Origin: Streptomyces spinoverrucosus
Lineage (GTDB): Bacteria > Actinomycetota > Actinomycetes > Streptomycetales > Streptomycetaceae
Assembly (NCBI RefSeq): GCF_015712165.1
Contig: NZ_JADPZX010000001.1
Span: forward strand, 7,397,501-7,461,500
DNA length: 64,000 nt
Reading direction: 5' to 3'
A program made the translations under genes and the position numbers. This document shows, one piece after another, positions 32,641 to 41,255 of the stretch. The notes under the pieces are model-generated. The model saw nothing but the letters and a program-made list of their open reading frames with translations. It searched no databases and was not told the DNA's origin. Position 1 is the stretch's first letter; each line of letters starts with the position of its first letter.

Positions 32641-33099
32641 ATGGACTGGACCCACTACCGCTTCCGCAGCCTGTGGCCCCTGCCCGCCCCGCCCGCCACC
32701 GTGTACGGCGTGCTGGAGCGGCCCGAGGAGTATCCGCGCTGGTGGCGACAGGTGCGCGAGGTCGAGCGGCGGGACGACACCACCGGCGTGATCCGGATCC
32801 GCTCGCTGCTCCCGTACGACGTGACGTTCACCGCGCGTGAGGTGCGCCGGGATCCGGGCGCCGGCGTGCTGGAGGTCGCGATGTCCGGCGACATCGAGGG
32901 CTGGGCGCGCTGGACGGTCACACCGGTGGGGGCCGGGTGCCTGGCCCGCTACGACCAGGTGGTGGACGTGCGCAAGCCGCTGCTGCGGCGGTTCGCCGTC
33001 CCGGGGCGGCCGGTCTTCCGGGTCAACCACTGGCTGATGATGCGGGCCGGGCGGCGGGGCCTGCTCGCGTACCTTGGGCGTCTCTCCGAAGCGGTTTGA
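32641..33099 (+). CDS. SRPBCC-fold (polyketide cyclase/START-like) protein
   Basis: The product is 152 aa. The N-terminal pattern F-R-S-L-W-P-L-P-A-P-P-A-T-V-Y-G-V-L-E-R-P-E-E-Y-P-type helix and alternating beta strands are typical of the SRPBCC hydrophobic-ligand barrel. There is a basic C-terminus. The ligand or reaction is not known. ATG 32641 starts right at the fold; ATG 32611 is a possible earlier start. It is preceded by a striking palindrome. Confidence 0.78.
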   Translation: MDWTHYRFRSLWPLPAPPATVYGVLERPEEYPRWWRQVREVERRDDTTGVIRIRSLLPYDVTFTAREVRRDPGAGVLEVAMSGDIEGWARWTVTPVGAGCLARYDQVVDVRKPLLRRFAVPGRPVFRVNHWLMMRAGRRGLLAYLGRLSEAV

Positions 33100-33138
33100 A
33101 GGAAACGCGGGGGCCCCTGTATTGTTCAGTGCGTTCCC

Positions 33139-33210
33139 GGGCGATTAGCTCAGTGGGAGAGCGCTTCGTTCACACCGAAGAGGTCACTGGTTCGAACCCA
33201 GTATCGCCCA
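33139..33210 (+). tRNA. tRNA-Val (CAC), second copy
   Basis: 72 nt, base-for-base identical to the copy at 25341-25412. It has its own TATTGT -10-like hexamer about 20 bp upstream and its own terminator, so it is expressed independently. Confidence 0.95.
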
Positions 33211-33219
33211 CCGGGAAAG

Positions 33220-33248
33220 GCCGGTCCGCCGCAGCGGACCGGCTTTTT
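33220..33248 (+). terminator. Terminator after tRNA-Val
   Basis: GCCGGTCCGC, loop CGCA, GCGGACCGGC, then TTTTTG. A classical intrinsic terminator with a U-tract, also positioned to stop the convergent exonuclease gene. Confidence 0.9.
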
Positions 33249-33255
33249 GCATGCT

Positions 33256-33981
33256 CTACGCCGCCGCGGGCAGCCCCGGACGCAGGGGCCACGCCGGGTC
33301 CACCGCCTCCTCGCTGCCGCTGCGCGCGAACCACGCCTGCAGACCGCGCGCCTGTGCCGCGTGCCACACCGCCTGCAGCGTGTGCAACTCGGCGGGGGAG
33401 AGGCGCTCCAGCCGGGACGCGAAACGACGCCCTATGGCCCGTACGACCTCCAGGGAGGCCATCGCGTCCGCGGACGCGTCATGCGCGCCGTCGAGCGGGA
33501 CGCCGTAGTGCGCGCACAGGTCGGTGAGCGTACGGCGGCCCTTGCGGTAGCGGTCCAGATGCTTGTCCAGGACCCGCGGGTCCAGGACGAGCAGCGGCAC
33601 CGACTCGAACCAGTGACCCAGCGACGAGGCGCGATGCCGCCGCAGCTCGCGGTCCAACAGCGTCAGGTCGAACGGTGCGTTCATCACCACCAACGGGCGC
33701 CCGGCCGACGCCTGTTCGGCCAGCTCGGTGGCTATCTCGTGCATCACCGGCGCCGGCCAGCGGCCGTTGCGCGCCAGGTGATCCTCCGTCAGTCCGTGCA
33801 CCGCCGTCGCCTCGGCGGGCACGGGCACGCCCGGGTTCACCAGCCAGTGGTGCACCCGGGGGCGCGTGCCAGGGGCGTCCTGGACGACGAGGGCGGCCGA
33901 CACGATCCGGTCGGTCTCGACGTCCACGCCTGTTGTCTCCGTGTCGAATGCCGCCAGAGGCCCCTCGTACCAGCACGTCAT
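33256..33981 (-). CDS. DnaQ-like 3'-5' exonuclease (DEDDh)
   Basis: The product is 241 aa. All DEDDh residues are visible: A-F-D-T-E-T-T-G (Asp13, Glu15), V-M-N-A-P-F-D-L, and H-D-A-S-A-D-A near 166. It resembles the proofreading epsilon subunit/RNase T fold and probably degrades DNA or RNA 3' ends. It is not attached to a polymerase or helicase domain. The exact role is open. ATG at 33981. Confidence 0.9.
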   Translation of the reverse strand: MTCWYEGPLAAFDTETTGVDVETDRIVSAALVVQDAPGTRPRVHHWLVNPGVPVPAEATAVHGLTEDHLARNGRWPAPVMHEIATELAEQASAGRPLVVMNAPFDLTLLDRELRRHRASSLGHWFESVPLLVLDPRVLDKHLDRYRKGRRTLTDLCAHYGVPLDGAHDASADAMASLEVVRAIGRRFASRLERLSPAELHTLQAVWHAAQARGLQAWFARSGSEEAVDPAWPLRPGLPAAA

Positions 33982-34169
33982 ACGTACACAACTCCTCGTT
34001 CACCCACGGCAGCTGACGCACCGTCTTCTGCCCGTTTGGTGATACCCGGGCCGTTTGCGCCGTACGCCGGAGGGAGACAACAGAAGTACGGGTCCGCGCA
34101 GTTCAGCGGCATGTTCGGCGTGCGCGGTCCGGCGCGGGGAAATTCACTTTGCCTGGAAGGCTGTTGGTC

Positions 34170-34736
34170 ATGGCGATAGCGCAGCCCGAGCGGGGCGGGC
34201 TGCTGCCCGAACGCACGGGCCCCCATCGCGGTTCACTCGCCACCACCGCCTGCATGGAGACACTGCAGGTGGGATATCTGCACGCCGTAGCGGCGGCCGC
34301 CGGCTGCTCGCTCTCCCAGCCCTTCCCGGACAACGGCATCGACTGGCACGTCAGCCACAGCGCGCCCGGGCACACGGTCGACGACGAGGTCACCATCAAG
34401 GTGCAGCTCAAGGCGACGTACCAGATAGCGCCCAAACCGCCCGGGCGCTTCTTCTCCTTCACGCTCGACAACGACCACCTGGCGAAACTCGCCCGCACCC
34501 CGGTCTCGGTGCACAAGATCCTCGTCGTGATGCTCGTCCCGCGGTCGCAGGACGACTGGCTGCGCGCCAGCCACGACCGGCTCGACCTCAGGCACTGCTG
34601 CTACTGGGTCAACCTCGCCGGTCACGCGATCACCGGCCGGCACCGGACCAACGTCCGCATACCGACCTCACGCATCTTCGACGACCGGGCGCTGTGCGAG
34701 ATCATGACGCGGGTCGGGACGGGAGGCAGACCATGA
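34170..34736 (+). CDS. DUF4365 protein, PD-(D/E)XK nuclease-like
   Basis: The product is 188 aa, with GGAAGG nine bases before the ATG. The region G-I-D-W-H-V (Asp58) followed by E-V-T-I-K-V-Q-L-K-A-T (Gln79-x-Lys81) has the spacing of a PD-(D/E)XK nuclease core with Gln in place of Glu, as in some restriction enzymes. The family is called DUF4365 and has no proven function that I know of. Its stop overlaps the next gene's ATG, so the two proteins are translationally coupled. Confidence 0.75.
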   Translation: MAIAQPERGGLLPERTGPHRGSLATTACMETLQVGYLHAVAAAAGCSLSQPFPDNGIDWHVSHSAPGHTVDDEVTIKVQLKATYQIAPKPPGRFFSFTLDNDHLAKLARTPVSVHKILVVMLVPRSQDDWLRASHDRLDLRHCCYWVNLAGHAITGRHRTNVRIPTSRIFDDRALCEIMTRVGTGGRP

Positions 34737-35950
34737 CGCACCGCCCGCTCGACGAGCCCCTGAGGCCCGTACGGCCGCACCCGGAGGTTCCCTGGGACCA
34801 GCCGCCCGAGCCCGGCCAGGTCGACCCCGCCGTGCTCGGCGCGCTGCTGCACCGGCACGGCTGGCAGCGGCGCGGCGGCGCCGCCGGGCGCTACGGCCGC
34901 TGGACGCCCCCCGGGCCGGGGGCGAACGGCACCAGCCTGCTCGTGCCGGAGAGCCGGGCCTTCCCCGACAGTGACGACCTGCTCGGCGAGGCGCTCGTCG
35001 CCCTCTCCCGCAGCGCCACACCGTCCGCGCGCGAGGTGCTGGTCGGGTTGAGCGTGCCCAGCGACGAGATCCGCTGGTGGCGGGACGTACCCACCGGGCC
35101 GGCCGGGGCGGCGTCCTGGACCGTCGAGGAACAGCTGCGCACCGCCGCCCGGCAGATGCTGCTCGCCGGGGCGCTCGCCACACGCGCGCGTGCGGGCTAC
35201 TACGGTGCCCGGCACAAGCGCGCCGCCGCCGTGATGCTGGAGAGCGTCCTGGTCGGCGCCGCGACCGGCGGCCGCGGCCTCACGGCCTTCGTGCCCGTCG
35301 CCCCGGCCCGCCCGCTCGCCCTCCGCCTCCACCAGGCGCTGTACGCCGTCCGCGAGGCCATCGACTACCAACGCGCCACCGGCGGCATGGACGCCTTCGA
35401 CGGGGCCGTGGAAGCGGGCGTGAGCCGCGAGCTGACCGAGGCCCTCATTTGCCTGGTCCGGGGTACGGAGGGCGCGCGCATCGCCGTCGAGTGGGCGCCC
35501 GGCGCCGGTCCGCCCGAGGGCGGGGCCGCCCGCGACGAGGCGGTCGAGTTCTCGCCGGGTGATCTGCCCGTGCTGCGTGAGGCCGGGGCCCGCTATCTGC
35601 GCGAGGAGCCGTCCGTGCCGGTGCGGATCACCGGCGAGGTGGTCCGGATGCGCAGGTCGGAGCGGCGCGGCGAGGGCACCGTACGGCTGCGGGTGCTGGC
35701 CGGCGCCGAGATACCGCACGTGCGGCTCACGCTGGACGAGGAGGACTACCGCATCGCCGGGCAGGCCCACCTCGTCGGGCTGCCGGTGCGGGTGCACGGG
35801 AGGCTGGAGAGCCGGAGCGGCTTCCGGCGGCTGACCGGCGCCTCCGGGGTCGTACCGGTGCAGGTGGACGAGGCGGAGCGGGATCAGCTGATGAAGTCGC
35901 TGCAGGAAAACCTCGACTTCTTCGAGGAGGCGTGCAGCGGGGAGGACTGA
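34733..35950 (+). CDS. Unknown protein coupled to the DUF4365 gene
   Basis: The product is 405 aa, with an ATGA overlap with the upstream gene. Residues ~25-260 are an alpha/beta domain without a motif I recognise. Residues ~295-375 alternate in a pattern like an OB-type beta barrel ([28 protein letters not shown]). It has an acidic C-terminus. No signal peptide or membrane segment. With a nuclease-like partner, a nucleic-acid-binding role is a guess only. Confidence 0.7.
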   Translation: MTHRPLDEPLRPVRPHPEVPWDQPPEPGQVDPAVLGALLHRHGWQRRGGAAGRYGRWTPPGPGANGTSLLVPESRAFPDSDDLLGEALVALSRSATPSAREVLVGLSVPSDEIRWWRDVPTGPAGAASWTVEEQLRTAARQMLLAGALATRARAGYYGARHKRAAAVMLESVLVGAATGGRGLTAFVPVAPARPLALRLHQALYAVREAIDYQRATGGMDAFDGAVEAGVSRELTEALICLVRGTEGARIAVEWAPGAGPPEGGAARDEAVEFSPGDLPVLREAGARYLREEPSVPVRITGEVVRMRRSERRGEGTVRLRVLAGAEIPHVRLTLDEEDYRIAGQAHLVGLPVRVHGRLESRSGFRRLTGASGVVPVQVDEAERDQLMKSLQENLDFFEEACSGED

Positions 35951-36048
35951 GGGTCCGATTTCGCCTGGGGTGGTCCGGGGTCGGTACGATCCCTTATTGC
36001 GCGCGCTCTCGGTATGGCGCCGCACCCACCTTCAGTCAGGAGAGACCG

Positions 36049-38025
36049 GTGTCAGACGTCCGTGTGATCATCCAACGCGATTCCGAGCGGGAAGAGCGCA
36101 CGGTGACGACGGGCACTACGGCCGCCGACCTCTTCGCCGGCGAGCGCTCGATCATCGCCGCGCGCGTGGGCGGCGAGCTCAAGGACCTCGCGTACTCGGT
36201 GGCCGAGGGTGACGAGGTCGAGCCGGTGGAGATCTCCTCCGAGGACGGCCTGAACATCCTGCGCCACTCCACCGCGCACGTCATGGCGCAGGCCGTGCAG
36301 GAGCTGTTCCCCGAGGCCAAGCTGGGCATCGGCCCGCCGGTCAAGGACGGCTTCTACTACGACTTCGACGTCGAGAAGCCGTTCACGCCCGAGGATCTCA
36401 AGGCCATCGAGAAGAAGATGCAGGAGATCCAGAAGCGGGGGCAGAAGTTCTCCCGCCGTGCGGTGACCGACGAGGCCGCCCGCGAGGAGCTGGCGAACGA
36501 GCCGTACAAGCTGGAGCTGATCGGCCTCAAGGGCTCGGCCTCGTCCGAGGACGGCGCGGACGTCGAGGTCGGCGCCGGTGAGCTGACGATCTACGACAAC
36601 CTGGACGCCAAGACCGGCGAGCTGTGCTGGAAGGACCTCTGCCGGGGTCCGCACCTGCCGTCCACCCGGCTCATCCCGGCGTTCAAGCTGATGCGCAACG
36701 CGGCCGCCTACTGGCGCGGCAGCGAGAAGAACCCGATGCTCCAGCGCATCTACGGCACCGCCTGGCCGTCCAAGGACGAGCTGAAGGCGTACCTGGACTT
36801 CCTCGCCGAGGCCGAGAAGCGCGACCACCGCAAGCTGGGCTCCGAGCTCGACCTGTTCTCCATCCCGGAGCAGATCGGCTCCGGCCTCGCCGTCTTCCAC
36901 CCCAAGGGCGGCATCATCCGCCGGGTCATGGAGGACTACTCGCGGCGCCGCCACGAGGAGGAGGGCTACGAGTTCGTCTACACCCCGCACGCGACGAAGG
37001 GGAAGCTCTTCGAGACGTCGGGCCACCTGGACTGGTACGCCGAGGGCATGTACCCGCCCATGCAGCTCGACGAGGGCGTGGACTACTACCTCAAGCCCAT
37101 GAACTGCCCGATGCACAACCTGATCTTCGACGCGCGCGGCCGGTCCTACCGTGAACTGCCGCTGCGCCTGTTCGAGTTCGGGACCGTGTACCGGTACGAG
37201 AAGTCGGGCGTCGTGCACGGCCTGACCCGAGCGCGCGGCTTCACGCAGGACGACGCGCACATCTACTGCACGCGTGAGCAGATGTCCGAGGAGCTGGACA
37301 AGACGCTCACCTTCGTCCTCGGCCTGCTGCGCGACTACGGCCTGACCGACTTCTACCTTGAGCTGTCCACCAAGGACCCGGAGAAGTTCGTCGGCTCGGA
37401 CGAGGCCTGGGAGGAGGCCACTCAGACCCTTCGCCAGGTCGCCGAGAAGCAGGGGCTGCCCCTCGTGCCCGACCCCGGCGGTGCCGCCTTCTACGGGCCG
37501 AAGATCTCCGTGCAGGCCAAGGACGCCATCGGCCGTACCTGGCAGATGTCGACCATCCAGCTCGACTTCAACCTGCCGGAGCGGTTCGACCTGGAGTACA
37601 CATCGGCGGACGGCTCCAAGCAGCGGCCGGTCATGATCCACCGCGCGCTGTTCGGCTCGATCGAGCGGTTCTTCGCCGTGCTGCTGGAGCACTACGCGGG
37701 CGCCTTCCCGGCGTGGCTCGCGCCCGTCCAGGCGATCGGCATCCCGATCGGTGACGCGCACGTCGAGTTCCTGGAGAAGTTCGCCGCGGCGGCGAGGAAG
37801 AAGGGTCTGCGGGTCGAGGTCGACGCGTCCTCCGACCGGATGCAGAAGAAGATCCGCAACGCCCAGAAGCAGAAGGTCCCCTTCATGGTCATCGCGGGCG
37901 ACGAGGACATGGCCAACGGCGCCGTCTCCTTCCGCTACCGCGACGGCTCCCAGGAGAACGGCATCCCCGTCGACGAGGCCATCGCCAAGATCGCGAAGGT
38001 CGTCGAGGAGCGGGTGCAGGTCTGA
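36049..38025 (+). CDS. thrS: Threonyl-tRNA synthetase
   Basis: The product is 658 aa. An N-terminal TGS domain (~1-65) is followed by the SAD editing domain with H-S-T-A-H (HxxxH) near 80, then the class II catalytic core (K-P-M-N-C-P-M-H-N near 350, with the zinc-binding Cys) and the anticodon-binding domain from ~540. It charges tRNA-Thr. GTG 36049 follows CAGGAGAG. A TACGAT hexamer at 35985 could be the -10. No T-box leader was seen. Confidence 0.97.
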   Translation: MSDVRVIIQRDSEREERTVTTGTTAADLFAGERSIIAARVGGELKDLAYSVAEGDEVEPVEISSEDGLNILRHSTAHVMAQAVQELFPEAKLGIGPPVKDGFYYDFDVEKPFTPEDLKAIEKKMQEIQKRGQKFSRRAVTDEAAREELANEPYKLELIGLKGSASSEDGADVEVGAGELTIYDNLDAKTGELCWKDLCRGPHLPSTRLIPAFKLMRNAAAYWRGSEKNPMLQRIYGTAWPSKDELKAYLDFLAEAEKRDHRKLGSELDLFSIPEQIGSGLAVFHPKGGIIRRVMEDYSRRRHEEEGYEFVYTPHATKGKLFETSGHLDWYAEGMYPPMQLDEGVDYYLKPMNCPMHNLIFDARGRSYRELPLRLFEFGTVYRYEKSGVVHGLTRARGFTQDDAHIYCTREQMSEELDKTLTFVLGLLRDYGLTDFYLELSTKDPEKFVGSDEAWEEATQTLRQVAEKQGLPLVPDPGGAAFYGPKISVQAKDAIGRTWQMSTIQLDFNLPERFDLEYTSADGSKQRPVMIHRALFGSIERFFAVLLEHYAGAFPAWLAPVQAIGIPIGDAHVEFLEKFAAAARKKGLRVEVDASSDRMQKKIRNAQKQKVPFMVIAGDEDMANGAVSFRYRDGSQENGIPVDEAIAKIAKVVEERVQV

Positions 38026-38033
38026 CGCACCGA

Positions 38034-38075
38034 GAAAGGCCCCCGGGAGGCTGATCAGCCTCCCGGGGGCCTTTC
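38034..38075. terminator. Strong terminator between thrS and the K+ channel gene
   Basis: GAAAGGCCCCCGGGAGGCT, loop GATC, AGCCTCCCGGGGGCCTTTC: a perfect 19-bp stem. It serves both convergent genes; the channel gene's stop codon lies in the loop. Confidence 0.92.
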
Positions 38076-38711
38076 GTCCTCCTCCTGGGAGAACACCTGG
38101 ACCAGCCACGACGCGAACGACCCGGTGACCGCGCCCAGCAGTGCCAGCCCGCAGACCATGACCCCGACGGCGATCAGGCGGCCCATCGGTGTCACCGGTG
38201 CGATGTCGCCGTAGCCGACCGTCGCGAGGGTCGAGCAGGTCCACCACACGGCGTCCCCGAAGGTCCGCATGGTGGCGCCGGGCGCCCCGCGCTCGTGGTG
38301 ATAGACGGAGAGGGCCCCGGTGAAGCCGAGCAGCACGGAGGACATCCCGGCGTAGAAGATCACGCGCGCGTGCAGCGTCAGCCGCGCCTGGCCGGCCCGC
38401 CGCCGCACGGCCTCGTACAGCTTGACGATCCGCAACGGCCGCAGCAGCGGGAAGACGAGGACCACGGTGTCGAGCCAGTGCGTCGGCACGAAGCTCGGGC
38501 CGCGCCCGCTGAGTCGCCAGCGGACCGCGTAGTCGACGGCGAAGAATGCCCAGGCGGCGAGCAGCACGACGAGGCACAGGTCGGACCAGACGGCGGGGAG
38601 CGGGTGGCCGAGGACGCGGACCGCGTAGGCGGCGAGGAACAGCAGTGACGCGAGCGTCAGGGGAAGCTCGGTGTGGCGCTCCCAGCGGGCCTGGAGGCTG
38701 TCGTCGTCCAT
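38055..38711 (-). CDS. Voltage-gated-type potassium channel protein
   Basis: The product is 218 aa. The selectivity filter T-V-G-Y-G-D is preceded by a pore helix (D-A-V-W-W-T-C-S-T-L-A) and flanked by the last two membrane helices. Upstream are about three more hydrophobic segments and an Arg-rich R-P-L-R-I-V-K-L-Y stretch that may be a voltage-sensor remnant. There is no RCK/TrkA domain. It is predicted to let K+ across the membrane. The stop lies in the thrS terminator loop. Confidence 0.88.
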   Translation of the reverse strand: MDDDSLQARWERHTELPLTLASLLFLAAYAVRVLGHPLPAVWSDLCLVVLLAAWAFFAVDYAVRWRLSGRGPSFVPTHWLDTVVLVFPLLRPLRIVKLYEAVRRRAGQARLTLHARVIFYAGMSSVLLGFTGALSVYHHERGAPGATMRTFGDAVWWTCSTLATVGYGDIAPVTPMGRLIAVGVMVCGLALLGAVTGSFASWLVQVFSQEEDERPPGG

Positions 38712-38790
38712 CGGCCCAGCTTGTCCCCGGGTGCTTTTCGACGAGCCCCGGCGACACGCCGCGAACGGGCGAAGCCATATGCTGCCTTGC

Positions 38791-39339
38791 ATGACGAGTG
38801 AGCCGGAGCAGCAGATCGGAGTGGGGACGCAGGACGCGTTCCAGCGCCTGTGGACGCCCCACCGGATGGCGTACATCCAGGGCGAGAACAAGCCGACCGG
38901 TCCGGGGGCCGACGACGGCTGCCCCTTCTGCTCGATCCCGGCGAAGTCCGACGAGGACGGACTGGTCGTCCAGCGCGGTGCGCAGGTGTACGCGGTGCTG
39001 AACCTGTATCCGTACAACGGCGGCCACCTCATGGTCGTGCCCTACCGCCATGTCGCCGACTACACGGACCTCACCGAGCCCGAGACCGCGGAGCTGGCCG
39101 CGCTGACCAAGCAGGCGATGACGGCACTGCGCACCGCGTCGGGCGCCCATGGGTTCAACATCGGCATGAACCAGGGCTCGGTCGCCGGCGCGGGCATCGC
39201 CGCGCACCTGCACCAGCACATCGTGCCGCGCTGGGGCGGCGACACGAACTTCATGCCGGTCGTGGGGCACACGCGTGTGCTGCCGCAGCTGCTGGCCGAC
39301 ACGCGCAAGATGCTCGCGGAGGCCTGGCCGACGGCGTGA
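38791..39339 (+). CDS. HIT-family nucleotide hydrolase/transferase
   Basis: The product is 182 aa. It has the histidine triad H-L-H-Q-H-I preceded by I-A-A, an upstream C-P-F-C-S-I-P, and N-L-Y-P-Y-N-G-G-H-L-M-V-V-P, typical of actinobacterial Ap4A phosphorylase-like HIT proteins. It probably acts on AMP-linked dinucleotides. TATGCT lies 7 bp before ATG, so the mRNA may be leaderless. In actinobacteria this gene often sits just before pgsA, as it nearly does here. Confidence 0.9.
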   Translation: MTSEPEQQIGVGTQDAFQRLWTPHRMAYIQGENKPTGPGADDGCPFCSIPAKSDEDGLVVQRGAQVYAVLNLYPYNGGHLMVVPYRHVADYTDLTEPETAELAALTKQAMTALRTASGAHGFNIGMNQGSVAGAGIAAHLHQHIVPRWGGDTNFMPVVGHTRVLPQLLADTRKMLAEAWPTA

Positions 39340-39378
39340 CGGCGCGGCGTTCCCGCCGCCCCGCCCGCCGCCGTGGGC

Positions 39379-41040
39379 CTACGCGTCGTACAGGTCCGCC
39401 TTGCGGGGCGTGGGGTCCTGTACCGCCGTGCTGAGGAACGCCGAGCGGTTGCCGAACTTCTCGGTGTCCACGCCGTTCTCCTCCAGCACCCGGATCGCCG
39501 CCGAGTGGACCACCCGGAGCACCGGGGTGGCGGCGCGCAGGGCGTCGTCGGCCATGAACCGGTGCCGCCAGGGCTTCGCGGCCCAGGCGTGCCGCAGGCC
39601 GAACGGCTCGGGCAGGGCCAGTGAGCCGCCGAGCCAGTTCAGCAGCGGCGGGTACCAGGTCAGCGGGGCCCGGGCGGCCAGTCGTACCACCTCGTCGGTG
39701 TCGACCAGCGGAAGCTTCACCGTCCGCGTCTCCCACCGCTTCAGGGACTTCTGCACCGACTTCTCCTTCGCCGCCGGTTTGGTGGTGAAGAGCGGGTGCA
39801 CGGGCCCCAGGGCGTGGCCGGTGACCTCGATGCGCAGCGTCTCGTAGAGCACGGTCACGGTGATCAGCATGGTGATCACGAGCTGACCCTCCCAGAGCGT
39901 CCACTGCACGCCCAGGTAGTGCCGGTCGCCGCCGCCGAACTGCTGCTTGTTGCAGATGTCCTGTATGGCGTGCGACTTGACCTGGTACGCCTCGACGTCC
40001 GTGCCCTCCGGCCGGGACACCGCCGTGGCGTTCTCGCCGATCGGCGTCACGATCCAGTGCCGTATCGACGGCTTGGTGAAGCCGCCCGTGTTCAGCGGGC
40101 CGCGCTCCAGCATGCGCAGCTGGTCGTGGATGGACCGTATGACGTCCCAGCTGCGGAACGGGTGGATCTCCCGGTCGGGATCGGCCGGGGCGAGGTCCTC
40201 CGCGAGCTGCCAGCTGCCCCAGCGGGTGCCCATGCCGAGTATGCCCTTGGGCCCGGCGTAGAAGACCGAGTTGGACTGCTGCTCCGCGCTGAGCCGGGCC
40301 AGGGACTGGCGGAGCTGCTCGGCGGCGGTCTCGCCGGGGCTGCTCGGCACCGCCTCGGGCACCTTCGCGCCGACGCTGCTGCCGGAGAGCAGGCTGTCCC
40401 AGCGCTCCCGCAGGTCCTTCGCCGTGCGCTCGCAGATCTGCTTGGCCCAGAACCAGCCGATCACCGGCATGACGACCGCCGCGCGCGCGTACCAGGCCCA
40501 GAAGCCGGTGAACGGCATCTGGATCAGGAAGATCACGGCCAGCGCCCCGACCGCGACGAGCAGCGTGGTGGCGAGCGTCGAGGCCCGCTTGTCCTCGCGC
40601 CGGGCGATGGTGGTGCGGATCGTGAACACCATCAGCCACACCAGCAGCCCGGGCAGGAAGAGCAGCCCGCACAGGACCATGACGATCGTGAGCAGGTTGT
40701 CGCGCTCCCGGCGGATCCGGTGGGCCGCGAGGCAGTGCTCGACGACGACCTGCGGCTCCGTGCCGAACGACTGGATCAGCGGTGCCCGGCCGGCGCCGAG
40801 CATGCGGTCGACCACCGCCCGGGAGAACGCCTCCCCGAGGTTGGGCCGGAAGATCTTCGCCCACTTCTGACCGGGCTTCACGGTCGACTCGTGCCACTCG
40901 TTGTTGGCCTTGAGTATCTCCTCGACCTCGTTGTCCCGGTAGGCCGCCGAGGCGAGCGCGAACGTCGCCGTCTGCCCCTCGTCGCCCGTGCGCGGCACCT
41001 GTGGCCCGAAGATGTCCGCGTAACCGCTGTCAACGGTCAT
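39379..41040 (-). CDS. Large membrane protein of unknown function
   Basis: The product is 553 aa, from ATG 41040 (M-T-V-D-S-G-Y-A-D-I-F-G). Two pairs of membrane helices: one around residues 120-195 (T-I-V-M-V-L-C-G-L-L-F-L-P-G-L) and one near 375-395. The long loops are soluble and charged. Residues from ~255 contain many Trp/Arg. No recognised domain or catalytic motif. Convergent with the HIT gene, with only 39 bp between stops. Confidence 0.78.
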   Translation of the reverse strand: MTVDSGYADIFGPQVPRTGDEGQTATFALASAAYRDNEVEEILKANNEWHESTVKPGQKWAKIFRPNLGEAFSRAVVDRMLGAGRAPLIQSFGTEPQVVVEHCLAAHRIRRERDNLLTIVMVLCGLLFLPGLLVWLMVFTIRTTIARREDKRASTLATTLLVAVGALAVIFLIQMPFTGFWAWYARAAVVMPVIGWFWAKQICERTAKDLRERWDSLLSGSSVGAKVPEAVPSSPGETAAEQLRQSLARLSAEQQSNSVFYAGPKGILGMGTRWGSWQLAEDLAPADPDREIHPFRSWDVIRSIHDQLRMLERGPLNTGGFTKPSIRHWIVTPIGENATAVSRPEGTDVEAYQVKSHAIQDICNKQQFGGGDRHYLGVQWTLWEGQLVITMLITVTVLYETLRIEVTGHALGPVHPLFTTKPAAKEKSVQKSLKRWETRTVKLPLVDTDEVVRLAARAPLTWYPPLLNWLGGSLALPEPFGLRHAWAAKPWRHRFMADDALRAATPVLRVVHSAAIRVLEENGVDTEKFGNRSAFLSTAVQDPTPRKADLYDA

Positions 41041-41255
41041 TCCCGCCCCCGATCGCCGCCACTGTCGCTCCTGCGGCCTTCCCGACTTCCGTGCTCCGCA
41101 CACCTGTTGATCAGGTCATCAGCGTATCCCCAGGCACCGACATGCGTCGGCGGACGGTCGAAGCCGCCCGCCGACCCGGAGGGAGCCGCCGCGCACAAGC
41201 CACATGCGTGCGCCCGATCGCAACTGCCGGGCGCCGCACGCCTCTTGTGCGCCTG

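Noticed and set aside
25341..33210. Integrative element with attachment sites
   Set aside because: The tRNA copies are identical but no integrase, excisionase or transfer gene lies between them, and each tRNA has its own promoter-like hexamer, so a mobile element is not demonstrated.
36052..39270. A 1072-codon open frame on the minus strand across thrS
   Set aside because: It is the GC-rich shadow of thrS and its neighbours; the composition is typical of out-of-frame reading and thrS on the plus strand has all its motifs.
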